DNA of 64,000 bases, taken from positions 124,001 to 188,000 of the forward strand of contig NZ_CP155620.1 of NCBI RefSeq assembly GCF_040008265.1. The letters are read 5' to 3'. The DNA comes from Campylobacter sp. CCS1377. Lineage in GTDB: Bacteria > Campylobacterota > Campylobacteria > Campylobacterales > Campylobacteraceae. Both the position numbers and the translations under genes were made by a program. This document shows, piece by piece, positions 18,236 through 26,626 of this stretch. The stretch's first letter is position 1. Each line of letters opens with the position of its first letter. Under the pieces are notes generated by a model. It was given only the letters and a program-made list of their open reading frames with translations, had not been told where the DNA came from and did no database searches.

Positions 18236-19116
18236 ATCAATTAACTATTTCAAATATTGTTAAAGGTGTAGGGATAGGACTTCATAAAGGCGAACCTATT
18301 GAAATAGTTCTCGAGCCTTTGGAGGCAAATAGTGGAATCGTTTTTTATAGAAGCGATTTGAATATTTCTTATAGAGCTGATTTAAATAATGTGATTGATA
18401 CACAAATGGCAACTGTAATTGGCGATGATAGGGGTTATATTTCGACAATAGAGCATTTAATGAGTGCTATTAATGCTTATGGTATTGATAATATTAGAAT
18501 TTGTTTGAATGCTAATGAAGTGCCTATTATGGATGGCAGTAGTGTGAGTTTTTGTATGATGTTAGATGAAGCTAAAATCAAAGAACTTGATGCACCAAAA
18601 CAAATTTTGGTTATTAAAAAAGATGTTGAAGTAAGAGATGGGGATAAATTTGTAAGACTTAGCCCAACGCAATGCCCTAAAATTAATTATACTATTAAAT
18701 TTGACAACCCTATAATCGCTAAACAAAGTTTTAGTTTTGAATTCAGTAAAAAAAATTATATTGAAAATATAGCTAGAGCTAGGACTTTTGGATTTTTAAA
18801 AGATGTCAAGGCTTTAAGGGCTATGAATTTAGGACTTGGTGGTAGCTTAGAAAATGCTATCATTGTAGATGAAAATCGCATTTTAAATCCTGAGGGTTTG
18901 CGTTTTAAAGATGAATTTGTAAGACATAAAATTTTAGATGCTATTGGCGATTTGACTTTGCTTGGTTATAGAGTGTATGGTGATTATACTTCTTATGCAG
19001 GTTCGCATAAATTAAATCATCTTTTAACAAAAGAGCTTTTGAAAAATAAAGATGCTTATGAGCTTGTCACCCTTGAAAAAGAACAAGCAAAAATTTATGA
19101 AAAGGTATTTGCATAA
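18232..19116 (+). CDS. lpxC: UDP-3-O-acyl-N-acetylglucosamine deacetylase LpxC
   Basis: This 294-residue zinc deacetylase catalyses the committed step of lipid A synthesis. It shows IVKGVGIGLHKGEPI at the N-terminus, STIEHLMSAINAYGIDN with the first zinc His, EVPIMDGSS, then ARTFGFLKD and FVRHKILDAIGDLTLLG with the second zinc His and the Asp. The late SHKLNHLL segment provides the catalytic His. It overlaps the M23 gene by 4 bp, so the two envelope genes are probably coupled. Its stop lies in a run where the next gene may begin with ATA. Confidence 0.97.
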   Translation: MNQLTISNIVKGVGIGLHKGEPIEIVLEPLEANSGIVFYRSDLNISYRADLNNVIDTQMATVIGDDRGYISTIEHLMSAINAYGIDNIRICLNANEVPIMDGSSVSFCMMLDEAKIKELDAPKQILVIKKDVEVRDGDKFVRLSPTQCPKINYTIKFDNPIIAKQSFSFEFSKKNYIENIARARTFGFLKDVKALRAMNLGLGGSLENAIIVDENRILNPEGLRFKDEFVRHKILDAIGDLTLLGYRVYGDYTSYAGSHKLNHLLTKELLKNKDAYELVTLEKEQAKIYEKVFA

Positions 19117-19559
19117 AAAAAGTTAGTTTGCTTTTAAATGCCTTATCAAAACCTATTATGTTAGGCGTTTATGAAAATAATAATTTAATGAAAAAATATC
19201 AAAGTGATGAAAGAGCGAGTGAATTTTTACCTAAAATTCTAGATGAATTATTGCAAGATTTTGATGTGCAAAAACTCATTTATGCAAATGGACCAGGTTC
19301 TTATATGGGAATTAAGGTAAGTTTTTTGACATTTAAAACTTTAAGTATAGTAAAAAACATTCCTTTATATGCTATTAATGCTTTTTGTTTGAATGATTTT
19401 AAGCCAATTAGTGCAAATAATCATTTTTGTTTTGTTTTTGAAGAAGGGAAGATTTTGCTTAAAAAAGAAAAGGCGGGCGAATTTTTTATGCCTGAAAATA
19501 TTGAAAAATTGAAATTAAATGAAGATAACTTACCTTTTTATTTTATAGACGCTGTTTGA
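19113..19559 (+). CDS. TsaB-like t6A-synthesis subunit (short form); start uncertain
   Basis: The protein has the TsaB/YeaZ core: an N-terminal strand VSLLLNALSKPIMLGVYENN and the signature NGPGSYMGIKVSFLTFKTLS, which corresponds to GPGSFTGLR of TsaB. TsaB supports TsaD in making threonylcarbamoyladenosine-37 in tRNA. At about 145 residues it lacks most of the C-terminal half of E. coli TsaB (231 residues). No ATG or GTG fits the beginning. A TTG at 19128 is one choice. An ATA at 19113, overlapping the lpxC stop and preceded 6 nt upstream by AAAGG, keeps the first strand and gives KKVSLLLNA. I list the longer form and rate the start as open. Confidence 0.7.
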   Translation: MKKVSLLLNALSKPIMLGVYENNNLMKKYQSDERASEFLPKILDELLQDFDVQKLIYANGPGSYMGIKVSFLTFKTLSIVKNIPLYAINAFCLNDFKPISANNHFCFVFEEGKILLKKEKAGEFFMPENIEKLKLNEDNLPFYFIDAV

Positions 19560-19566
19560 GGAAAAT

Positions 19567-20445
19567 ATGAAGATTTTAACGCCAGCTACCAGTGCTAATT
19601 TAGGTCCAGGATTTGATTGTTTGGGGCTTAGTCTTGGCTTTTTTAATGAAGTGATTATAGAGCGAACTAAATTTTTTAGTATCAGCATTCAAGGAGAGGG
19701 TGCTAAGAATGTCTATGTTAAAAAAAATAATGTATTTGTAAATATTTTTAATACAATTTATGAAAAACTAACAGGACAAAAGGATAATTTTCGTTTTATT
19801 TTCCATAATAAAATTCCTTTTTCTAGGGGTCTTGGTAGTTCATCCGCGGTCATTGTGGCAGCCATTGCAAGTGCTTATGAAATGAGCGGAGTTAAAGTTT
19901 CAAGACAAGAAATTCTAAATGAAGCCTTAAAATATGAAAGTCATCCTGATAATATCGCTCCAGCCACGCTTGGTGGTTTTGTTTGTTCTATGGTTGCAAA
20001 CAATCAAGTCTATAGTATAAAAAAAGCTATTGATAAAGATTTAAAAGCTGTAGTGCTTATCCCTAATGTGCCAATGAATACCAATAAAAGTAGGACTTTA
20101 CTACCAAAATCATATCCAATAAAAGATTGCGTGTTTAATCTTTCGCATTCTTCTTTTTTAACAGCTTGTTTTTTAGAGAAAAAATATGATTTATTAAAAA
20201 TTGCAAGTTTGGATCGAATTCATCAATATAAAAGAATGAAGCTTTTACCGGAGCTTTTTGAGGTGCAAAAAATAGCTTTGGAAAATAAAGCTTTAATGAG
20301 TACACTTTCAGGCTCAGGTTCAAGCTTTTTTTCTATAACTTATCAAGATGATGCAAAACATTTGCAAGAGATTTTACAAACTAAATTCCCTCATTTTAGA
20401 GTTGAAATTTTAGAATTTGATGATAAAGGATTTGAAATTTGCTAA
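19567..20445 (+). CDS. thrB: Homoserine kinase ThrB
   Basis: This 292-residue GHMP kinase phosphorylates homoserine in threonine synthesis. It has the N-terminal PATSANLGPGFDCLGL, the ATP-binding glycine/serine loop FSRGLGSSSAVIVAAIASAY (about 86-105) and the C-terminal motif STLSGSGSSFFSI. It starts 7 bp after the TsaB-like gene, with a GAGGAAA ribosome site overlapping that stop. A -10 element for ylxR-infB follows its own stop. Confidence 0.96.
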   Translation: MKILTPATSANLGPGFDCLGLSLGFFNEVIIERTKFFSISIQGEGAKNVYVKKNNVFVNIFNTIYEKLTGQKDNFRFIFHNKIPFSRGLGSSSAVIVAAIASAYEMSGVKVSRQEILNEALKYESHPDNIAPATLGGFVCSMVANNQVYSIKKAIDKDLKAVVLIPNVPMNTNKSRTLLPKSYPIKDCVFNLSHSSFLTACFLEKKYDLLKIASLDRIHQYKRMKLLPELFEVQKIALENKALMSTLSGSGSSFFSITYQDDAKHLQEILQTKFPHFRVEILEFDDKGFEIC

Positions 20446-20462
20446 AAACTTATAAAAAAAGA

Positions 20463-20468
20463 TATAAT
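20463..20468 (+). promoter_or_regulatory. Candidate -10 box ahead of the ylxR-infB operon
   Basis: TATAAT in the 24-bp gap after thrB. The predicted first nucleotide, near 20474-20476, falls at or just inside the apparent TTG start of ylxR at 20470. The ylxR start would therefore be leaderless or lie further downstream if this promoter is used. Confidence 0.45.
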
Positions 20469-20469
20469 T

Positions 20470-20724
20470 TTGAAAAATCATATACCCATTAGAATGTGCA
20501 TTGTATGCAAGAATCGTTTTGAGCAACAAAAGTTATATAGATTTCAAATTCAATCATCTAAAATCATTAAAGCAAGTGGGTTTGGACGGAGTTTGTATAT
20601 TTGTGATGAATGTGTATTGCAAGAAAAGAAAATATACAAGGCATTTTTAAGAGTGTGTAAAACTTTGAATTTAAATACATTACAGCAGGATCTAAAGGAG
20701 ATAATTTTAAATGGCAAAGATTAG
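20470..20724 (+). CDS. ylxR: YlxR-family (DUF448) RNA-binding protein
   Basis: This 84-residue protein begins, with a TTG start, [21 protein letters not shown]. The arrangement of basic residues then Cys-x-x-Cys, followed by a later CDECV (about 52-56), is the YlxR/DUF448 pattern. YlxR proteins bind nucleic acid and are typically encoded beside nusA-infB. Here infB starts 14 bp before the ylxR stop, which confirms the context. The ATG at 20494 would remove the conserved N-terminal basic residues, so TTG is preferred, with the reservation noted for the -10 box. Confidence 0.8.
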   Translation: MKNHIPIRMCIVCKNRFEQQKLYRFQIQSSKIIKASGFGRSLYICDECVLQEKKIYKAFLRVCKTLNLNTLQQDLKEIILNGKD

Positions 20725-23323
20725 AATTCATGAAATTGCAAAAGAATTAGGATATGATAGTAAAGAGATTATCGAAAAAGCAAATGAATTAGGTTTAAAT
20801 ATCAAGACTGCTTCAAATGCGGTAGAATCTGAAGTCGCAGCAGCGATTTATGAATACATACAAACAAAAACCATTCCAGAGGCCTTTAAAAAAACGCAAA
20901 AGAAAAGCAGTATAAAAAAAGCTAAAGAAAAAGACGAAAATAAAGAAAAAGAAACAAAAACTACTAAAATTTCAGAAGAAAAAAAACCTTCAGAAAAAAT
21001 TACAGCAGATGCTGATAAAAGAGTTGGAGAGAAGCCAAGTATCACTCATTCTACTTTGCCAGAAGAAAAGAAAATTCAGAGTGAAGAAAGCGTCGTTACA
21101 CCTAGTATTGCAAGTGCTACCTTAGCAAAGAGAAGAGGGCTTGTTATCGTTAAAAAGAAAAAAGATGAGTTATCTTCTGGTTCTTCTCAGGTTGCACAAG
21201 AAGAGCCAAAATTAAATCAAGATAAAATCAGTCTTTCAATGATGTTTTCCAATGCAGATGAAAATTTGAAAAAAAAGAAAAAAGATAAAAAACCAAGTCT
21301 TGCAGTAAAAAAAGAAAGTGCTGAAAAAATGGACTTTTTGAGCAATCATGAATTCGGCGATATTGCTTTAGAAGATGAAGATATGGTGGTTTTGCCTGAT
21401 TTTAGTATCAAAGAGCAAAACAATGCTCCTGCTATAAAAAAACAACCTAGTGTGTTAAGACAGTCTTTTAATAATTCTATTAATCAATTTTCAGAAGGCG
21501 GTATCCAAAGAAGAAGTCGTAAAAAGCCGCCTAAAAAGGTAGAGAAAAAAGAAAGTGAAGCTATAACCAGTGTAGAAATTCCAAAAGAAATTCGTGTGTA
21601 TGAATTTGCGGATAAAATAGGAAAAAACACAAGCGAAATCATTTCAAAGCTTTTTATGCTTGGAATGATGACTACAAAAAATGACTTTTTAGATGAAGAT
21701 GCGATTGAAATTTTAGCTGCTGAATTTGGTATAGAGATTAATATTGTTAATGAGACTGATGAATTTGATTATGTTAAAGAATATGACAAGCATCATAAGG
21801 GTGAAAATTTAGTTACTAGAGCACCGGTTATTACCATTATGGGACATGTTGATCATGGAAAAACTTCTTTGTTGGATTACATAAGAAATTCGCGTATTGC
21901 AAGTGGCGAGGCAGGAGGGATCACTCAACATGTAGGCGCTTATATGATAGAAAAAGATGGTCGCAAAATCACTTTTATCGATACTCCAGGCCACGAAGCA
22001 TTTACAGCAATGCGTGCAAGGGGTGCGAGTATAACAGATATTGTTATTATCGTTGTTGCGGCAGATGATGGAGTAAAGCCACAAACTAAAGAAGCGATTA
22101 ATCACGCAAAAGCTGCCGGTGTGCCTATCATCATAGCAGTAAATAAAATGGATAAAGAAGCTGCAAATCCTGATATGGTAAAAACTCAACTTGCTGAAAT
22201 GGAAATTATGCCTGTAGAGTGGGGCGGAAGCTATGAATTTGTTCCAGTTTCTGCTAAAACAGGTATGGGGATAGAAGAGTTACTTGAAATTGTGCTTTTG
22301 CAAGCTGATATTTTAGAGCTTAAGGCCGATCCTAAACATTTTGCTAAGGCAAGCATCATAGAAAGTTCCGTGCAAAAAGGCAGAGGTCCTGTTGCAACCA
22401 TTATCGTGCAAAATGGGACTTTAACTGTGGGAAGCACTGTTGTTGCGGGTGAGGCTTATGGAAAGATTCGTGCTATAAGCAATGATCAAGGTAAGGCTTT
22501 GAAAGAGATTAAACCTGGTGAGTGTGGTGTTATTATAGGTCTTAGTGAGGTAGCGGATGCTGGAGAAACTTTGATCGCTGTAAAAACCGATAAAGAAGCT
22601 AGAGAGTATGCTGCTAAGCGTTATGAATATAATCGTCAAAAAGAGCTTAGCAAATCAACTAAAGTCAGTATTGATGAGCTTGGGGCAAAGATTAAAGAAG
22701 GTAATTTAAAAGCCTTACCTGTGATTTTAAAAGCCGATGTGCAAGGATCATTAGAAGCCTTAAAAGCAAGTTTGGAGAAACTTAGAAACGATGAAATTAA
22801 AGTTAATATTATTCACAGCGGAGTAGGGGGAATTACACAAAGCGATATAGAACTTGCAAGTGCGAGTGAAAATTCCATCGTTTTAGGCTTTAATATCCGC
22901 CCAACTGGTGAAGTAAAAGAGCGTGCAAAAGATAAAGGCGTGGAAATTAAAACTTATAATGTAATTTATAATTTACTTGATGATGTAAAAGCTTTGCTTG
23001 GTGGTATGATGAGTCCTATTATTTCAGAAGAGCAGCTTGGACAAGCAGAGATTAGACAGGTGATTAATGTGCCAAAAATCGGACAAATCGCAGGTTGCAT
23101 GGTGACTGAAGGTGTAATCAACCGCGGGGCTAAAATTCGCCTTATCCGCGAAGGAGTTGTTGTGTATGAAGGCAATGTAAACTCACTTAAACGCTTTAAA
23201 GATGATGCTAAAGAAGTGGCAAAAGGCTATGAGTGTGGCGTTGGTATAGAAGGATGTGATGATATGAGAGTGGGCGATTATATAGAAAGCTATAAAGAAG
23301 TAGAGGAACAAGCAAGTCTATGA
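20711..23323 (+). CDS. infB: Translation initiation factor IF-2
   Basis: This 870-residue GTPase brings fMet-tRNA to the ribosome. It has an N-terminal IF2N domain ([19 protein letters not shown]), a long Lys/Glu/Ser-rich linker (about 55-285) and a second IF2N-like region (about 290-350). The G domain follows with GHVDHGKTS (about 377-385), DTPGHEAF and NKMD, then the beta-barrel and C-terminal fMet-binding domains. The linker is Lys-heavy and probably varies between strains. infB, rbfA and rimP overlap by 4 and 11 bp and form a translation/ribosome-maturation operon with ylxR. Confidence 0.98.
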   Translation: MAKIRIHEIAKELGYDSKEIIEKANELGLNIKTASNAVESEVAAAIYEYIQTKTIPEAFKKTQKKSSIKKAKEKDENKEKETKTTKISEEKKPSEKITADADKRVGEKPSITHSTLPEEKKIQSEESVVTPSIASATLAKRRGLVIVKKKKDELSSGSSQVAQEEPKLNQDKISLSMMFSNADENLKKKKKDKKPSLAVKKESAEKMDFLSNHEFGDIALEDEDMVVLPDFSIKEQNNAPAIKKQPSVLRQSFNNSINQFSEGGIQRRSRKKPPKKVEKKESEAITSVEIPKEIRVYEFADKIGKNTSEIISKLFMLGMMTTKNDFLDEDAIEILAAEFGIEINIVNETDEFDYVKEYDKHHKGENLVTRAPVITIMGHVDHGKTSLLDYIRNSRIASGEAGGITQHVGAYMIEKDGRKITFIDTPGHEAFTAMRARGASITDIVIIVVAADDGVKPQTKEAINHAKAAGVPIIIAVNKMDKEAANPDMVKTQLAEMEIMPVEWGGSYEFVPVSAKTGMGIEELLEIVLLQADILELKADPKHFAKASIIESSVQKGRGPVATIIVQNGTLTVGSTVVAGEAYGKIRAISNDQGKALKEIKPGECGVIIGLSEVADAGETLIAVKTDKEAREYAAKRYEYNRQKELSKSTKVSIDELGAKIKEGNLKALPVILKADVQGSLEALKASLEKLRNDEIKVNIIHSGVGGITQSDIELASASENSIVLGFNIRPTGEVKERAKDKGVEIKTYNVIYNLLDDVKALLGGMMSPIISEEQLGQAEIRQVINVPKIGQIAGCMVTEGVINRGAKIRLIREGVVVYEGNVNSLKRFKDDAKEVAKGYECGVGIEGCDDMRVGDYIESYKEVEEQASL

Positions 23324-23682
23324 ATCCAGCTGAAATCAAAAAACTTCGCACAGAAAGTATTTTAAAAGAGCTTATTCCTGAAGCTTTGGCGAGTTTAGAT
23401 GATGAGAATTTAAAAAATCTTTGCGTGGTTGATGTGGAGTGTAAAAAAGGTAGATACGATGCCTTTGTGTATTTGGATAAAATGTTTTTTAATACTCATG
23501 AGCAAGAAAAGATTTTGCTTTCTTTGAAAAAAGCAAGCAAGGCTTTGCAAAATTATTGTATGAGTGAGCAAGGCTGGTATAGGTGCCCGAATTTTCACTT
23601 TAAATTTGATGATAGGCTTGAATATCAAAACCATATGGATGCACTTTTTGAAAAAATAAAAAAGGAAAGAAATGAATCTTGA
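23320..23682 (+). CDS. rbfA: Ribosome-binding factor A
   Basis: This 120-residue KH-like protein acts in maturation of the 16S rRNA 5-prime end. It shows [24 protein letters not shown] at the N-terminus (helix 1), [19 protein letters not shown] as the central strands and [14 protein letters not shown] at the C-terminus. It lies between infB (4-bp overlap) and rimP (11-bp overlap), as in many bacteria. Confidence 0.92.
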   Translation: MNPAEIKKLRTESILKELIPEALASLDDENLKNLCVVDVECKKGRYDAFVYLDKMFFNTHEQEKILLSLKKASKALQNYCMSEQGWYRCPNFHFKFDDRLEYQNHMDALFEKIKKERNES

Positions 23683-24094
23683 AGCACTTTGTAAAGAAGC
23701 AGGGCTTAGCTTTTATGATGATGAGCTAGTAAGTGAAAATGGTAGAAAGATTTATAGAATTTATGTGCAAAAAGAAGGCGGGGTAAATCTTGATGATTGT
23801 GCTAGACTTAGTGAGATTTTATCGCCTATTTTTGATGTAGAACCGCCAGTTAGCGGCGAGTATTTTTTAGAAGTATCAAGCTGTGGGCTTGAGAGAAAAC
23901 TTAGCAAAATCGAGCATTTTGCAAAAAGCATTAACGAACTTGTAAAAATCACAACTAACGAAAAAGAAAAAATCGAGGCAAAAATCATAGCCGTAGATGA
24001 TGAAAATATCACTTTAGAAAATTTAGAAAATCAAGAAAAAATTACTTTAAAATTCAGCGATATTAAAAAAGCTAGAACCTTCGTGGAGTGGTAA
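23672..24094 (+). CDS. rimP: Ribosome maturation factor RimP
   Basis: This 140-residue protein helps 30S assembly. Recognisable RimP parts are YRIYVQKEGGVNLDDCARLS (about 29-48), the VSGEYFLEVSSCGLERKLSK block (about 60-80) and the C-terminal SH3-like barrel with ENITLENLENQEKITL and IKKARTF. It is the last gene of the infB operon. A perfect AT palindrome 25 bp after its stop marks the border of the accessory island. Confidence 0.92.
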   Translation: MNLEALCKEAGLSFYDDELVSENGRKIYRIYVQKEGGVNLDDCARLSEILSPIFDVEPPVSGEYFLEVSSCGLERKLSKIEHFAKSINELVKITTNEKEKIEAKIIAVDDENITLENLENQEKITLKFSDIKKARTFVEW

Positions 24095-24119
24095 AAATTT
24101 AGATTTTTAAATTTTTACT

Positions 24120-24153
24120 TATTTTTTATTTAATTAAAATTAAATAAAAAATA
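24120..24153. repeat. Perfect A/T-only palindrome (16-bp arms, 2-nt loop)
   Basis: The left arm at 24120-24135 is the exact reverse complement of the right arm at 24138-24153, with AA between. All 34 bases are A or T. It lies between rimP and the 72-residue ORF, 12 bp before that ORF. It could act as a terminator-like stem for the infB operon or extrude as a cruciform at an insertion border. Confidence 0.8.
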
Positions 24154-24165
24154 GAAAGGCATACA

Positions 24166-24384
24166 ATGCTAGAAAAAAAGTACGATTGGGAAACAAGCAA
24201 GGCGGATAAAAATGGCAATGTGTATTGCCATTTTCCAAAAGATGAGGATGAGTTTAAAGAAGCAGTTGTAAAAAATGGTGGTATGAATGTGTATGTTTAT
24301 CAAGATGATAAATTAATAGATGAATTTCATACGAAAAGTCAAGGTTATAAAATTATATTTCAATATTATTTTGTAAAAAATTAA
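24166..24384 (+). CDS. Small hypothetical protein upstream of mcrB
   Basis: I do not recognise this 72-residue protein. It has a GAAAGG ribosome site 5 bp before the ATG and an internal run of acidic residues (HFPKDEDEFKEAVV), then beta-like stretches rich in Tyr and Val (MNVYVYQDDKLIDEF, YKIIFQYYFVKN). It is predicted soluble with no signal peptide. It lies alone between rimP and mcrB, 94 bp ahead of mcrB and on the same strand. An accessory role for the McrBC system is possible only from position. Confidence 0.55.
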   Translation: MLEKKYDWETSKADKNGNVYCHFPKDEDEFKEAVVKNGGMNVYVYQDDKLIDEFHTKSQGYKIIFQYYFVKN

Positions 24385-24390
24385 AGTATA

Positions 24391-24423
24391 TTTACTATTT
24401 TTTAGTATATAATAAATAGTAAA
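24391..24423 (+). promoter_or_regulatory. Inverted repeat enclosing a -10 box ahead of mcrB
   Basis: TTTACTATTT (24391-24400) and AAATAGTAAA (24414-24423) form a 10-bp inverted repeat. The 13-nt space between contains TATAAT (24408-24413), a good -10 box for a transcript starting near 24420 with a leader of about 60 nt before the mcrB ATG. A dyad over the -10 box suggests a repressor operator. Confidence 0.5.
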
Positions 24424-24478
24424 TTTTTATTAAACAAAAGTTTATTTTCTATAATTTTTTACATTAAGAAAGGTTTTT

Positions 24479-26626
24479 ATGCGGTTGAAAGGTGAATTAC
24501 AACAATGTCTAAAACAATTTGTTGAAAAAGTGGAAGAATTAAAAAAGCAAGGAACTATAGCAGGTTCTGAACCTAGCGAATGGAAAAAACAAATTGATGG
24601 TTTAATACAAGATTTTGATTATGTATGTAGTGTTAATTTTGGCAGTGGAAATTTAAGTGATTATCCTGCTATAAATTTTTTTAGAAAAGATATACTTCAT
24701 AAAGGCTACTCGAATGGAGAGATACCTTCGCAACAATGTGGTATGTATATTTGGTTTTCCTATGCTCACAAAGAAAAAACTTTATATTTAGCACTTACCG
24801 CGTCCAATAAATATAAAAAAATTGAATTTGATTGCAAGGCTTTGCAAGATTTAGAAAAATATACAGGAGGTATATTTGATAATACAAATTATGATTATAC
24901 TTATAATATAAGGAATTTCAGTATTGAAGATTTTGATGAATATAAAGAAGAATTATATAGTAAATTTTGTAGCTTGGTTGATTTGTTTAATAGATTTCCT
25001 CAAAAAGATTTTATAAAAATAAATGAAGAATTTGAATCAAATAATACACAAAAAATGTTAAATCAAAATTCACCTTTAAATCAAATTCTTTATGGGCCTC
25101 CAGGGACAGGGAAAACTTATCATACCATTGATAAAGCCTTAGAAATTATATCAAAAGAAGAAAAAATACAAATTCCAAGTGAAGATGATAGAGTAAATAG
25201 AAAAAAGTTATTTGATGAGTATATAAAAAATGGACAAATAGTTTTTACTACCTTTCATCAAAGCTATGGGTATGAAGAATTTGTAGAAGGTATAAAACCT
25301 GTTATGGATAGCGAGCAAGGCAATTCTAAAGAAGTAGAATATGAAATAAAAGATGGAGTTTTTAAAGAACTTTGCAAAAAAGCGTTGGATAAAAAAAGAG
25401 AAATTGCAAATAATAATGATATATCTATCGATAAAAATTCAAAAGTTTGGAAAATTTCTTTAGGGGTTAATGCTTCATTAAGAGATAAGTGTTTTAAAGA
25501 AAATAAAATTTGCATAGGTTGGGGTGATATTCCAAAAAATAAAGATGTACATTTTTTAAATTTGGGCTCAAATAATAAAAATAGCATAATAAGTTTTACA
25601 GAATACATGCAAATAGGGGATTTGGTATGTGTTTTTAATACTTCAAAAAGTATAAAGGGTGTTGGGGTTATTACAAGTGATGTTAAATACAGCAAAGATG
25701 AAGAATATCAAACATATAGAGAAGTTAATTGGATTTCTCAAAATGAAATAAATATTCTTGACTTAAATAATGATAAAATTTTAGTGCAAAAAACCGTTTA
25801 TGAGTTACATAGAATTAGTCCTAATGATTTATTAACAAAGATAAAGCCAAGTAATCCTAATGGAATGAAAGATAATGCCAATAATTTAAAAATTGTAGAA
25901 GATAATACAAAAAAGAAATTTATAATCATCATAGATGAGATTAATCGTGGTAATGTAAGTAAAATTTTTGGTGAGCTTATCACTTTGATAGAGCCTAGCA
26001 AAAGGATAGGTGCTAATGAAGAGCTAAAAGTAACTTTATCTTACAGCGGTGAAAAATTTGGAGTGCCTAAAAATGTGTATATCATAGGCACTATGAATAC
26101 AGCTGATAGAAGCATCACTTCACTTGATACAGCTTTGAGAAGAAGATTTGAATTTGTTGAGATGATGCCTAAACCTGAAGAGCTAAAAAGCATAGAAATA
26201 AAAGGTGAAATTATCAATAAAACAGAAAATGTAACTATTAATTTGCAAGAATTATTACAAGCTATAAATACACGCATAGAATATTTGCTAGATAGAGAAA
26301 AGACTATAGGACACGCATTTTTTATAGGCATTGATAGTTTAGAGAAATTAAAAAATGTTTTTCAAAATAAAATTATCCCATTATTGCAAGAGTATTTTTA
26401 TAATGATTATGCATTGATTGACGCGGTTTTAAATGATAATGGTATGATTTTTGAAGATAAAAAAGATAATAAATATTTACAAAAAATAAAAAATTTAGAT
26501 AATGTAGATAACGAAAAAAATATTTATAATATCACCCCATTTAATGATGAAATTTGGGATAAACCAGAAACATATCAAGCTATTTATGATGATAAGAAAA
26601 ATAAAACAAAAAATGATGAACAATAA
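24479..26626 (+). CDS. mcrB: McrB-type GTPase of a type IV restriction system, with inserted PUA/EVE-like domain
   Basis: This 715-residue protein has a DUF3578/MrcB_N-type N-terminal domain (about 1-185, with INFFRKDIL and GMYIWFSY). The McrB-family AAA+ GTPase domain shows Walker A GPPGTGKT (206-213), FTTFHQSYGYEEFVEGIKP (256-274), Walker B IIIIDEINRGN (483-493), the family signature GTMNTADRS (537-545) and RRRFEFVEM (554-562). Between Walker A and B lies an extra module of about 125 residues (about 322-445: KVWKISLGV, ICIGWGD, IGDLVCVFN, GVGVI). It resembles a PUA/EVE-like modified-base reader. With McrC this should translocate on and cut DNA carrying modified bases. No methyltransferase gene is nearby, as expected for type IV. 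Confidence 0.88.
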   Translation: MRLKGELQQCLKQFVEKVEELKKQGTIAGSEPSEWKKQIDGLIQDFDYVCSVNFGSGNLSDYPAINFFRKDILHKGYSNGEIPSQQCGMYIWFSYAHKEKTLYLALTASNKYKKIEFDCKALQDLEKYTGGIFDNTNYDYTYNIRNFSIEDFDEYKEELYSKFCSLVDLFNRFPQKDFIKINEEFESNNTQKMLNQNSPLNQILYGPPGTGKTYHTIDKALEIISKEEKIQIPSEDDRVNRKKLFDEYIKNGQIVFTTFHQSYGYEEFVEGIKPVMDSEQGNSKEVEYEIKDGVFKELCKKALDKKREIANNNDISIDKNSKVWKISLGVNASLRDKCFKENKICIGWGDIPKNKDVHFLNLGSNNKNSIISFTEYMQIGDLVCVFNTSKSIKGVGVITSDVKYSKDEEYQTYREVNWISQNEINILDLNNDKILVQKTVYELHRISPNDLLTKIKPSNPNGMKDNANNLKIVEDNTKKKFIIIIDEINRGNVSKIFGELITLIEPSKRIGANEELKVTLSYSGEKFGVPKNVYIIGTMNTADRSITSLDTALRRRFEFVEMMPKPEELKSIEIKGEIINKTENVTINLQELLQAINTRIEYLLDREKTIGHAFFIGIDSLEKLKNVFQNKIIPLLQEYFYNDYALIDAVLNDNGMIFEDKKDNKYLQKIKNLDNVDNEKNIYNITPFNDEIWDKPETYQAIYDDKKNKTKNDEQ

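Noticed and set aside
21809-22189. Minus-strand ORF of 126 codons within infB
   Set aside because: It mirrors the conserved G domain of IF-2; the codon pattern belongs to the plus strand.
25264-25695. Minus-strand ORF of 143 codons within mcrB
   Set aside because: It is antisense to the GTPase and insert region, without a ribosome site or recognisable domain.
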